Below are positions 34,964 to 43,124 of a stretch of DNA of 64,000 nt, piece by piece. The notes below the pieces were generated by a model. The model did no database searches, was not told where the DNA came from, and saw nothing but the letters and a program-made list of their open reading frames with translations. Numbering within the stretch: the stretch's first letter is position 1; each line of letters starts with the position of its first letter. A program made the translations under genes and the position numbers. This DNA comes from Roseateles amylovorans (GTDB taxonomy: Bacteria > Pseudomonadota > Gammaproteobacteria > Burkholderiales > Burkholderiaceae_C): positions 1,240,001 through 1,304,000 of the forward strand of contig NZ_CP104562.2 in assembly GCF_025398155.2 (NCBI RefSeq). The letters run 5' to 3'.

Positions 34964-35130
34964 GCGCGCCGCCGGGCGATCTCGATGGACCGAGGCACGA
35001 CGACGCCCGTCGATGCATGAGATCGCCGACACCACCCGCATGTGGCCGACGGCCGCGCTGCGGCACGCGGGCGTGACGGCTCAAGCATGGCCTGCCCCCG
35101 CCCCGACCCACGGGCAGGCCTCACCTCACC

Positions 35131-37053
35131 TCATTTGATGGTGTAGCTGTCCCCGTACACCTTCCAGGACAGCGGCGTCTTCAGCGTCAGGTTGCCGGCC
35201 TTGAGCCAGACGCGCTGCGCGGTCTCCACGCGGGTGACGTCGCTGTGCGCTTCTTCAGTCTTCATTGCGGCCACGCGGGCATCGAGGAAGGCATTCAGAT
35301 AGGTCGCCTCATCGCCACCTTGGGCGGGTGGGCGCGCCTTGGCCATCGCGGCCTTGCGGATACCACCGAAACTCACGCCGCTGTTGCCCGGGCCGTGCAT
35401 CACGATCGCGTCGTAGTAGATGAACTGGCCGAGCGCCTTCAGGCCGTCGGACTTCGCCTGCTGGACCGAGGGATTGAAGTAGCTCCGGTCACGCTCGCTG
35501 TCTTGCGCCTGCTGGAACACGACATCGGCCGAAGCGGTGCGCCAATCGGTGGTGAAGTTCGGGTCCAGGCCCGCATGCGAGTCGCTGCCGTTCACCGACT
35601 TGAGCGCGTTCAGGTACTTGGCCAGCACATTGCCTGGCCGCAGCGTGTTGTAGTGTTGGACCAGCTCCAGCATGTCACCGGTGCCAGAGCAGAAGCCGAT
35701 GATGCCGGCGGTGTAGCCGCGACCATCCCGGATGTCCTGGATGTAGCGGTACTGGGCGCGCCAGTCCAGCGACGAGTTCTCGGCGCTGGAGACGATCTGC
35801 ATGGCGATGTCCTTCATGCGGGCATCGGTGAGGTCCGCCGGTGCCGGAGCAGGAGCAGGAGCCGGGGCCGGTGCTGGTGCCGGTGCCGGTGCCGGTGCCG
35901 GTGCTGGTGCTGGTCCTGGTGCCGGAGCAGGCGACGGTGCCGGAGATGGCGAGGGTGCCGGTGTGCCGCTGGCGGTCAGACGCCAGCGCTGGTTGGCGCT
36001 GCCGGCGCAATCCCATTGCTGGATCGGCGTGCCGGCGGTCGTCGCATGGTCAGTCACGTCCAGGCACCGGCCGCTGTGGCGCGCCTTGAGGCTGACGCCG
36101 TCGCCGGTGCTGCTCAAAATGAAGCGCTGGTTGTCGCTGTTGGCGCCTGCCCATTGCTGAAGCCGTGCGCCATTGGCCATCGACACGTCGCTCACATCGA
36201 GCGACTTGCCGCTGGCCAGGTTCACCAGCCGATAGCTGCCACCGGTCTCGCCGCGAAACTCGAAGCGTTGCGAGGCCTGGGTGCCGCAGCGGTTTTGCTG
36301 CAGCGGTGCGCCGTCCGCTGTCGCTGTGCCGCCGATGTCCAGACACAGCCCGGACTCGGCCGACTGAACGGTGTAGAGGCCGACCGCCACCGCGCCGCTC
36401 AGGCTGCCGGTTCGAGGAAGCAGCCGCAGTTGCTGATTCGCCGAGCCGTTGCAGGTCGACTGCTGCAGCGGCGTGCCGTCGGTCAGTCGACCGCCTTGCA
36501 CGTCCACGCACAGGCCGCTGCTCTGATTGACCATCGCGAACCGGTCGCCACCCAGATGCTGAACGCGGAACTGCTGCGCACCGGTGCCGTTGTCCGTCCA
36601 TTGCTGCAGCGCGGCACCTTCCGCCAGCGAGGCCCCGGCGATGTCCAGGACCTTGCCGCTGCCCGCGTTGGTGAGCTTGTACAAGCCATTGCCCAGCTCG
36701 GCGATGTCGAACGACTGCGCTGGGTTGCGACTGCAGGCCGCGATCTGCAGACGGACCCCATCCGCCGTGCCCGCGCCGGCCACATCGACGCAGCGACCGC
36801 TGGCCGCATGGGCGATGGTGTAGACGCCCGCTCGCAGCACCACCGTGGCGGCGGCGCCTGCTGCGGCTTGCGCGGTCGCGCGGGCGTCGGAGCCGGCCTC
36901 GGCGGTCTTGCCGAACACGCTGGTGCCGGCTTCGTCGTCATTGCCGCCGCCACAGGCGGTGAGGCAGGCGCCGGCGATCGCCAGCAGCAACGGGGCCGTC
37001 ATCAGGGCGGAGGCCGAGGAGCGGCCGCTGGCCTTGCGGAGTCGATGGGTCAT
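35131..37053 (-). CDS. GH46 chitosanase with two ricin-type lectin domains
   Basis: A 640-residue secreted endo-chitosanase. The leader ends LTACGGG (possible lipobox, Cys34). Two ricin-type beta-trefoil domains (about 75-213 and 224-360) show repeated SGxCxD and QxW-like motifs. A Pro-Ala linker (364-406) leads to a GH46 domain (407-640) with catalytic Glu425 in SSAENSSLDW and Asp443 in IQDIRDGRGY, spaced 18 residues apart as in known GH46 enzymes. It cleaves beta-1,4 bonds in chitosan by inversion. I placed the start at ATG 37053 with AAGGA upstream. It lies 165 bp downstream of the chitinase gene on the same strand. Two lectin domains on a GH46 enzyme are an unusual layout. Confidence 0.95.
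   Translation of the reverse strand: MTHRLRKASGRSSASALMTAPLLLAIAGACLTACGGGNDDEAGTSVFGKTAEAGSDARATAQAAAGAAATVVLRAGVYTIAHAASGRCVDVAGAGTADGVRLQIAACSRNPAQSFDIAELGNGLYKLTNAGSGKVLDIAGASLAEGAALQQWTDNGTGAQQFRVQHLGGDRFAMVNQSSGLCVDVQGGRLTDGTPLQQSTCNGSANQQLRLLPRTGSLSGAVAVGLYTVQSAESGLCLDIGGTATADGAPLQQNRCGTQASQRFEFRGETGGSYRLVNLASGKSLDVSDVSMANGARLQQWAGANSDNQRFILSSTGDGVSLKARHSGRCLDVTDHATTAGTPIQQWDCAGSANQRWRLTASGTPAPSPSPAPSPAPAPGPAPAPAPAPAPAPAPAPAPAPAPAPADLTDARMKDIAMQIVSSAENSSLDWRAQYRYIQDIRDGRGYTAGIIGFCSGTGDMLELVQHYNTLRPGNVLAKYLNALKSVNGSDSHAGLDPNFTTDWRTASADVVFQQAQDSERDRSYFNPSVQQAKSDGLKALGQFIYYDAIVMHGPGNSGVSFGGIRKAAMAKARPPAQGGDEATYLNAFLDARVAAMKTEEAHSDVTRVETAQRVWLKAGNLTLKTPLSWKVYGDSYTIK
35838..35968 (-). repeat. 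Repeat DNA encoding the chitosanase Pro-Ala linker
   Basis: Tandem 6-bp units of GCCGGT/GCTGGT/GCAGGA type (plus strand) encode alternating Pro and Ala over some 40 residues. Near-identical codon runs suggest slippage or recombination keeps them uniform. Similar units encode the chitinase linkers. Confidence 0.75.
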
Positions 37054-37218
37054 GAGGAGTTCCTTTGAACGTCCCCCGCAACGGGCTGTTCGGCCTGTTC
37101 GACCTGATCGGTCTGAACAGCTGGATCTGCCGGATCGGGGGCTCGCCGCGGGAGCGGCGGCCACCGGAGGTCAGTCGCGGGGGACAGGTGCGCTGGGGTC
37201 AAGCGCGGGCGGGGTGAA

Positions 37219-39765
37219 TCACTTCCACTCCGAGGTCTGCAGCAGCGGGTCGACCGGCAGGCCCAGCATCGTGCCGACCTTCTGGCCCACCGTGCCCGGT
37301 GTGGCCAGCGCGGCCGAGCCGCAGGTGCCGCCACCGGTCTTGAGGATGGCCCAGAGCATGGCGCCGTCCCGCACATTGCGGTTGGGCGCGCTGCTGTTGA
37401 GCACCGCATTGGTGTAGCGCTGGACCGAGTAGGGCTGGTTCAGGTTGACACCGTACTGGTCCTGCAGATTGCGAGAACCGGTGCATTGGGCATCGGCATC
37501 GTTGACCACCAGCAGACCGCCGGCCCAGCCCTCGGGCGCGGGTTCCAGTCCGATGGACACGATGGTCTTGGACGGGAACAGCGAGCGGTACTGGTTGTAG
37601 GCGGTGATGCCGTCGTAATGCTCGAAGCGGGCGTCGTAGCTCATCACGTTGACCATGTCGAGCATGTTGGCCACGGCTGGGTACTTCAAGGCCACGGCGC
37701 GCTCGCGTCCGGCATTGCCGCCCCAGTAGGACAGCTTGCCCGCGCAGGCGGCGTCGGTGGAGGTGGCCGAGGTGCAGTCGGCGCCGGTCGACCAGCCCGC
37801 CAGGGTCAGCATGCGACCGCCGCCGGCGAGGTCCACCGCACGGCGCAGCGCCTTGATCACATTGGCATAGCGATCGACATCGCCATCGCTTTCATAGTCC
37901 ACGTCCAGGCCGTCGAAGCCGAGCTCGGTCTGGATCTTGGCCAGCGCATTGATGATCGGGCCGTTGCCTGCGGCGCCTTCGGCCGCGATCGGGCCCCAGT
38001 TGTTGTAGGTGGCACCGCCCACCGCCAGGATCACCTTCTGGTTGCGCTGATGCAGCACGTCGATCGAGGCCTTGATGTCCTTGGGCGTGGCATTGAAGTT
38101 GATGCCGGTGCCGGAGAAGGTGTTGGCCGACAGGCCGGCCCACGAGAAGCTCGGATCCGCGAAGGACACCATCACATGGGTGTAGGTGGCCGGCACACGG
38201 GCGAACTTGCTCGCCTTGTAGACCTCATTGGCCGATTTGCCGGTGGCGTCGAACCAGTTGTCGCTCCAGGTCGGGTAGTAGCCGACATAGACCCGACGCG
38301 TCTGCACGGCCTTCAACGCCTCCGGCAGGGTCAGGCCGGTGCCGGGCGATGGTGCCGGTGCGGGCGACGGGGCGGGCGCAGGCGACGGTGCCGGTGAAGG
38401 CGCGGGGGACGGCGACGGCGCGGGCGAAGGGGAAGGCGCCGGTGCCGGAGACGGGGCTGGCGATGGTGCCGGCGTGGGGCCGCAGCTGCCGGACGTCGGT
38501 GTCCACAGCGACGGCGTGGCGGCCGGGTTCCAGTTCGTGCCCACCCAGGCCGTGTGCGCGACCAGGGCCTTGTAGGTCTTGCCTTGGTAGCTCACCACCT
38601 GGCCGACGGTGAAGCTCTTGCCTTCGGCCCAGGCGACGCAGGTGGCGGGTGCGGGAGCCGGAGCGGGCGCGGGTGAGGGCGCTGGCGCGGGAGAGGGCGC
38701 CGGTGACGGGCTGGGTGCGGGGCTGGGCGCAGGGCTGGGGGCCGGTGCGGGCGAAGGCGCCGGCGCGGCGCCCTTGGCGGTGGCAAACGCCTGCCAGTAT
38801 TCGTGGTCGCGGGTGTTGGTGCGGCTGTACTCGCCCAGGTTGCCGGAGCCGATGCGGTCGCGCTGAGCGGCCCAGTACGACAGCAGGCCGATGCCCTTCT
38901 GCTTGGCAAAGGTCGCCACCGTGGCCGCATCGGCCGGGGTGAAGATCTCGGAGGCCACATCGTTCTGGCCGATCATCGGCGTGATGCCGATCATGGCCCA
39001 GCGCTGGGCGTCGGTCTTGTTCGGGTAGATGGTCTTGAGTTGGGCGACCGTCTGGGTGGCGGCGGAGATGGCCAGGTCACCCATCTTGCGGCCGCTGCTG
39101 TAGTAGCCGCCGTAGTCCATCGTCATCAGATTGACGATGGAGATCTTCACACCGGCCTGCGCTGCGCCGCGCAGCAGTTCCAGGGCATCGCGCCCCAGGC
39201 CGCCGGTGTCGTTGGCATTGACGTAGGGCACCACCGGCAGGGTGAAGGAGGTGTAGAGGTCGGGATAGATCGCTTGCAGCTGCTGGATCGCGGCATTGCG
39301 CACCGCATTCAAGCGGCTGTCGGCCAACTGGCCGCCTTCGATGTCCCAGTCGATCGATCGGGTGCCGTGGGCATCGATCAGCCGACGCAATTGCGCCACC
39401 AGCTCGTTGGCCGAGCAGGTGGACTCCAGATAGGTGCCGTTGGCGCCGCCGAAGGACAGGATCACCCGTCCGCCCGACTTGATATAGGCCTTGATGTCGG
39501 CCTGGAAGCTGGCGTTGTTCAGCGTGCTTTCCATGCCGCCGCCCAAGGTGCAGCCGCCGCCGGAGACACCAAAGGCCAAGGTCACGGCGTCGATGCCGGC
39601 CTTGGACTTGGCCTCGCTCAAGGTCTTCAGGCTGTAGCTGCCGTTGCCGAAGCCCCAGGTGAAGAAATACGGCGCCACGATCGTGCCCGCCTGCGCCTGC
39701 GCCTGCGAGCCCGCCGCCAGCAATGCCGCAGCCAGTGCCACTGCCTTGATTTGTCCCGTACCCAT
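37219..39765 (-). CDS. Chitinase with two GH18 domains and a CBM5/12
   Basis: An 848-residue secreted chitinase. A signal peptide (1-25) precedes a first GH18 domain (about 28-330) with SIDWDIEGG, catalytic Glu143 and DMDY-like NLMTMDYGG. A Pro/Ala/Ser linker leads to a CBM5/12 (376-428) with aromatic residues in CVAWAEGKSF and NWNPAATPSLW. A second linker leads to another GH18 domain (490-848) with full DGLDVDYE, catalytic Glu625 and NVMSYDARF. The first domain has Arg where the DxxDxDxE motif starts. Two different GH18 folds suggest exo/endo cooperation on chitin. AGGAG precedes ATG 39765. It is the first gene before the chitosanase on this strand. Confidence 0.96.
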   Translation of the reverse strand: MGTGQIKAVALAAALLAAGSQAQAQAGTIVAPYFFTWGFGNGSYSLKTLSEAKSKAGIDAVTLAFGVSGGGCTLGGGMESTLNNASFQADIKAYIKSGGRVILSFGGANGTYLESTCSANELVAQLRRLIDAHGTRSIDWDIEGGQLADSRLNAVRNAAIQQLQAIYPDLYTSFTLPVVPYVNANDTGGLGRDALELLRGAAQAGVKISIVNLMTMDYGGYYSSGRKMGDLAISAATQTVAQLKTIYPNKTDAQRWAMIGITPMIGQNDVASEIFTPADAATVATFAKQKGIGLLSYWAAQRDRIGSGNLGEYSRTNTRDHEYWQAFATAKGAAPAPSPAPAPSPAPSPAPSPSPAPSPAPAPSPAPAPAPAPATCVAWAEGKSFTVGQVVSYQGKTYKALVAHTAWVGTNWNPAATPSLWTPTSGSCGPTPAPSPAPSPAPAPSPSPAPSPSPAPSPAPSPAPAPSPAPAPSPGTGLTLPEALKAVQTRRVYVGYYPTWSDNWFDATGKSANEVYKASKFARVPATYTHVMVSFADPSFSWAGLSANTFSGTGINFNATPKDIKASIDVLHQRNQKVILAVGGATYNNWGPIAAEGAAGNGPIINALAKIQTELGFDGLDVDYESDGDVDRYANVIKALRRAVDLAGGGRMLTLAGWSTGADCTSATSTDAACAGKLSYWGGNAGRERAVALKYPAVANMLDMVNVMSYDARFEHYDGITAYNQYRSLFPSKTIVSIGLEPAPEGWAGGLLVVNDADAQCTGSRNLQDQYGVNLNQPYSVQRYTNAVLNSSAPNRNVRDGAMLWAILKTGGGTCGSAALATPGTVGQKVGTMLGLPVDPLLQTSEWK
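38341..38475 (-). repeat. Second chitinase linker repeat
   Basis: In-frame GGTGCCGGxGAxGG-type units encode a Pro/Ala/Ser chain of about 45 residues between the CBM and the second GH18 domain. Period-6 and period-12 repetition is visible at the DNA level. Confidence 0.7.
38643..38768 (-). repeat. First chitinase linker repeat
   Basis: A similar GC-rich 6- and 12-bp repeat encodes the Pro/Ala/Ser linker between the first GH18 domain and the CBM. It shares units with the second linker, so recombination between the two could delete the CBM. Confidence 0.7.
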
Positions 39766-40266
39766 GTGTGTTGCGCTCCTGTCGTCCGCCGCATCGGTGG
39801 GACTGCGGGGTTGTTGTTCTCGATAAAACCACCGTGAGACCAGTGGCGGACTTTATGAACGGATCGCGCCGGGAACTGTGTCAACCGGTAGTGGAAACTC
39901 GTGTCGACCTGTATGCAGTTATTCAAAACCTCCTGGGTTGGTGACGAGTTTCAATCACCTTGCACCGAAAACCAGTGACACGCGGACTTGAGCGGTCGCT
40001 ACACGGCGATGAACGGAGAAACTCGCCGAGTTGTAAGGGTTTGATGGTGACCCGACGAACGGTCCATACCAGTGGCTTCAACCCGTGGCAGTGCGTTTCG
40101 GCCAACGTGAATGGCATTGCAAGTAATTGTTCATGTCGACGGCGGCGCAAACCCTTGAGCCTCGGGATAAATCCGCGCGGGAACGGGACACACAAGGACA
40201 CCAGAACGAGTATTGGACTGGTATTTCGTTTTTAGACTGACGCGCCACTTGAGCAAGGAGACTGGC
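39766..40266. promoter_or_regulatory. Divergent control region, chitinase and beta-helix genes
   Basis: This 501-bp non-coding region is less G+C rich than its surroundings. GAAACTCG occurs at 39894 and 40018 and as its complement CGAGTTTC at 39945-39952; the first and third make a 9-bp inverted repeat, and the 40018 copy is part of AACTCG-C-CGAGTT (40020-40032). A TTGACA hexamer for the chitinase strand is at 39884-39879, with poor -10 candidates. GAACGA and TCGTT flank 40210-40225. An RBS-like AAGGAGA lies before ATG 40267. Confidence 0.5.
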
Positions 40267-42468
40267 ATGTCATGGAATGCGCGAAGAATTGAAGGGAACG
40301 GCCGGTCCACCCCGTCCAGGTCGACCCAGGTCCTGCTGATCGCCGCCGCGTGGATCGCGGCCATGGCCTTGCCTCTTGACGATGCCGAGGCTGCGACGAT
40401 CCGATCGGCAGCCAACAACAACTTCGTCAGCGCCACGGCCACGGGCACCTCCTTCCTCACCGCCACCGCGGGCGTGGCGGACACCTGGGAGCAGTTCCAG
40501 ATCATCAACAACGCCAACGGCACGGTCTCGTTCCGGGCGACGATCAGCGGCAACTACGTCGCGGCCGATACCGGTCTGGCGGCCCCCAACACCAACAAGC
40601 TGATCGCCAACCGCGGCAGCATCGGCGGCTGGGAGCAATTCGCCGTGGTGCCGCAGTCCAACGGCACGGTGGCCCTGCGGTCCATGGCCAACGGCCTCTA
40701 TGTCTCCGCCGACCTGAACCTGGGCGGTGTCCTGGTGGCCAACCGCAGTTCGGTCGCGGCCTGGGAGCAGTTCGTCATCAGCGACCTGCCGGTCACCCCG
40801 CCGCCGGCCACGCCGCCGGACTTCGGCGCCAATGTCCATGTGGTCAGCCCCAACACACCCAACCTGCAGGGCCTGATCAACGACATCTACAACGCCCAGC
40901 AGCCCAATCACTTCGGTCCGCGGCGCGATGCCATCCTGCTCACGCCCGGCACCTACAACAACCTGCGGATTCCGGTCGGCTTCTACACCCAGGTGCTGGG
41001 TCTGGGCAGCCATCCAGACCAGGTCCATGTGAATGGTGACCTGCGCTCCAATGCCTACCTGGACGGCGACAACGCCACCCAGAACTTCTGGCGCGGTGCC
41101 GAGAACTTCTCGGTCACGCCGAGCCTGGGCATCGGCAACAACACGATGCAGTGGGCCGTCTCGCAGGCCATCCCGTTCCGCCGCATGCATGTGCGCGGCA
41201 ACATCAAGCTCAACCAGAACAGCGGCTGGTCCAGCGGCGGCTGGTTCTCCGATGTGCTGGTCGACGGCCAGGTCAATTCCGGCAGCCAGCAGCAATGGAT
41301 CTCACGCAACAGCCAATGGGGCAGCTGGGTCGGATCCAACTGGAACATGGTGTTCGTGGGCGTGCCCAATGCGCCGGCGGGCGAGTTTCCCACCGCCGGC
41401 CAGCGCTACACCAAGATCGCCCAGACCCCGGTGATCCGCGAGAAGCCCTATCTGTTCATCGATGCCGACGGCAGCTATGCAGTGCGGGTGCCTGCGCTGC
41501 GCACCAACACCAGCGGCATCTCCTGGGCCAATGGCGGCATCACGGCTGGCCGCACCTTGCCGATCAGCCAGTTCCACATCGCCAAGCCGAGCGATTCCGC
41601 CGCCACGCTCAACACCCAGTTGGCCAGCGGCAAGCACCTGCTGTTCACGCCCGGCACCTATGTGCTGACGCAGACGCTGCGAATCAACAATCCCAACACG
41701 GTGGTGCTGGGCATCGGTTTCCCGACGCTGCGCTCGGACAACGGCCAGCCTCTGGTGCAGACCGCCGATGTGGATGGCCTGACCATCGCCGGCCTGTTCC
41801 TCGATGCGGGCGCGGTGGAGTCCGGCGTGCTGATGGAGATCGGCCCGAACGGCGCCAATGCCAATCACGCCGCCAATCCGATTGCGCTGCATGACCTGTT
41901 CTTCCGTGTCGGCGGTGCAGCCGCAGGACGGGTGAGGATCGCCTTGAGCGTCAACTCGAACAACACCGTGGTCGACCACACCTGGATCTGGCGCGCGGAC
42001 CATGGCGCCGGCGTGGGCTGGGCGAGCAACCCGTCGGAGAACGGCCTGTGGGTCAACGGCAATGACGTGACCATGTACGGCCTGTTCGTCGAGCACTTCC
42101 AGAAGCACCAGGTGGTGTGGAACGGCAACGGCGGCCGGGTCTACTTCTACCAGTCCGAGATCCCCTACGACCCGCCCAGCCAGTCTGCCTGGAACAGCCC
42201 CACCGGCCGCGGTTATGCCGCGTACAAAGTGGCGGACTGGGTGACCAGCCACGAGGCCTGGGGCCTGGGCGTCTACAGCGTCTTCACCAACGGCAACATC
42301 TGGCTGGACCGCGCCATCGAGTCGCCGGTCAACGGCAATGTGCGCTTCCACAACATGATCTCGGTCTGCCTGGGCAACAACGGCGGCATCGTCCATGTGA
42401 TCAACAACACCGGCGCGCAGACGGGTTGCAATGCGTCCTACACGCCGACGGTGACCAACTTTCCCTGA
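40267..42468 (+). CDS. Secreted fascin-like/beta-helix protein, unknown activity
   Basis: A 733-residue exported protein. After a signal segment (LIAAAWIAAMALPLDDAEA) comes a fascin-like beta-trefoil (about 42-175) whose three repeats each end in a WEQF motif. The rest (about 185-733) looks like a right-handed beta-helix with Asn-rich turns (FLDAGAVESGVLMEIGPNG, NSNNTVVDHTWIWRADHG, NGNDVTMYGLFVEHFQKHQ). Homologues from actinomycetes that I recall carry misleading names such as adenylyl cyclase or coagulation factor 5/8-type protein. The GWASNPSENGLWVNG and YFYQSEIPYDPPSQ segments are conserved. The fold suggests a polysaccharide lyase or glycoside hydrolase. The start ATG 40267 has AAGGAGA upstream. 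It is divergent from the chitinase gene. Confidence 0.8.
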   Translation: MSWNARRIEGNGRSTPSRSTQVLLIAAAWIAAMALPLDDAEAATIRSAANNNFVSATATGTSFLTATAGVADTWEQFQIINNANGTVSFRATISGNYVAADTGLAAPNTNKLIANRGSIGGWEQFAVVPQSNGTVALRSMANGLYVSADLNLGGVLVANRSSVAAWEQFVISDLPVTPPPATPPDFGANVHVVSPNTPNLQGLINDIYNAQQPNHFGPRRDAILLTPGTYNNLRIPVGFYTQVLGLGSHPDQVHVNGDLRSNAYLDGDNATQNFWRGAENFSVTPSLGIGNNTMQWAVSQAIPFRRMHVRGNIKLNQNSGWSSGGWFSDVLVDGQVNSGSQQQWISRNSQWGSWVGSNWNMVFVGVPNAPAGEFPTAGQRYTKIAQTPVIREKPYLFIDADGSYAVRVPALRTNTSGISWANGGITAGRTLPISQFHIAKPSDSAATLNTQLASGKHLLFTPGTYVLTQTLRINNPNTVVLGIGFPTLRSDNGQPLVQTADVDGLTIAGLFLDAGAVESGVLMEIGPNGANANHAANPIALHDLFFRVGGAAAGRVRIALSVNSNNTVVDHTWIWRADHGAGVGWASNPSENGLWVNGNDVTMYGLFVEHFQKHQVVWNGNGGRVYFYQSEIPYDPPSQSAWNSPTGRGYAAYKVADWVTSHEAWGLGVYSVFTNGNIWLDRAIESPVNGNVRFHNMISVCLGNNGGIVHVINNTGAQTGCNASYTPTVTNFP

Positions 42469-42532
42469 TCGAAGGCGCAGGCCGAGGCCCGTCATCCACG
42501 GGCCCCGATCCTGACGCCGATCCAGAAAGGTC

Positions 42533-42570
42533 AAACGGCCCGTTGCATGGCGCAGCGGGCCGTTTCTTTT
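42533..42570. terminator. Bidirectional terminator between beta-helix and pilin genes
   Basis: AAACGGCCCG (42533-42542) pairs perfectly with CGGGCCGTTT (42556-42565), with a small inner TGC/GCA pairing. TTTCTTTT follows on the plus strand, and a weaker T-rich stretch follows on the minus strand. Confidence 0.78.
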
Positions 42571-42584
42571 GGGAGCGGGGGTGA

Positions 42585-43124
42585 TCAATAGGTGATGGTC
42601 ACCGTCACCGTGTCGGTGTAGGCACCGGGCACCACGTTGGCCAGCGACGGAATGCGGCCGTAGACCGACAGGGTCTGTGCGCTGCCGCTGCCGGTGCCAG
42701 CCTTGGTCGAGGAGCTGGCGGTGCCGTCGCCCCAGACGGTCGAGCGGCCGGAATCCAGGTACAGCTGATAGGCCAGGGTGTTGGCGCCGTTCGTCATCGT
42801 CCGGGCGCTGAAGTTGGAGGCACCGCCGGCATTCGCACCGGCGTTCAGGGCCACGGCGTAAGGCGTGGTGTTTGAGCAGGTGACCGTCAGGGTGGAGGTG
42901 CCGTCCAGCGGGGTGGCGGTGGCCAGCGGGTCGATCGCGCTGCCGAAGTTCAATGTCGAGCCCGACACCGTGCAGGCGCTGACGATCGTCGCGGTGACCT
43001 GGAAGGTGGTGCCCACGGTCGAGGCGGTGGCGGTGACCGAGGTGGCCGCCGCGGTGGCCATCAAGGCCAGGCCGACGGCGATGCGCTGAATGGTCTTGCC
43101 GGTCCGGGTCGAAAACGTGTTCAT
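42585..43124 (-). CDS. Spore coat protein U/Csu-type pilin
   Basis: A 179-residue secreted protein of the SCPU (spore coat U) family. A signal peptide (to about 35) is followed by TFQVTATIVSACTVSGSTLNFGS, a paired Cys and beta-sandwich typical of pilin subunits used by archaic chaperone-usher systems. It ends PGAYTDTVTVTITY, the conserved final strand. Normally a chaperone, usher and tip adhesin are adjacent, but none is seen here. It may be a stand-alone surface protein or be assembled by a system elsewhere. The start is ATG 43124. Confidence 0.88.
   Translation of the reverse strand: MNTFSTRTGKTIQRIAVGLALMATAAATSVTATASTVGTTFQVTATIVSACTVSGSTLNFGSAIDPLATATPLDGTSTLTVTCSNTTPYAVALNAGANAGGASNFSARTMTNGANTLAYQLYLDSGRSTVWGDGTASSSTKAGTGSGSAQTLSVYGRIPSLANVVPGAYTDTVTVTITY

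Noticed and set aside
35245..37068. 607-codon plus-strand frame across the chitosanase
   Set aside because: Shadow of the chitosanase and its repeat linker, with Arg/Cys repeats caused by the linker DNA.
35838..38768. Regular repeats that might be read as CRISPR or minisatellite arrays
   Set aside because: They are in frame, lack unique spacers and encode Pro/Ala linkers inside enzyme genes.
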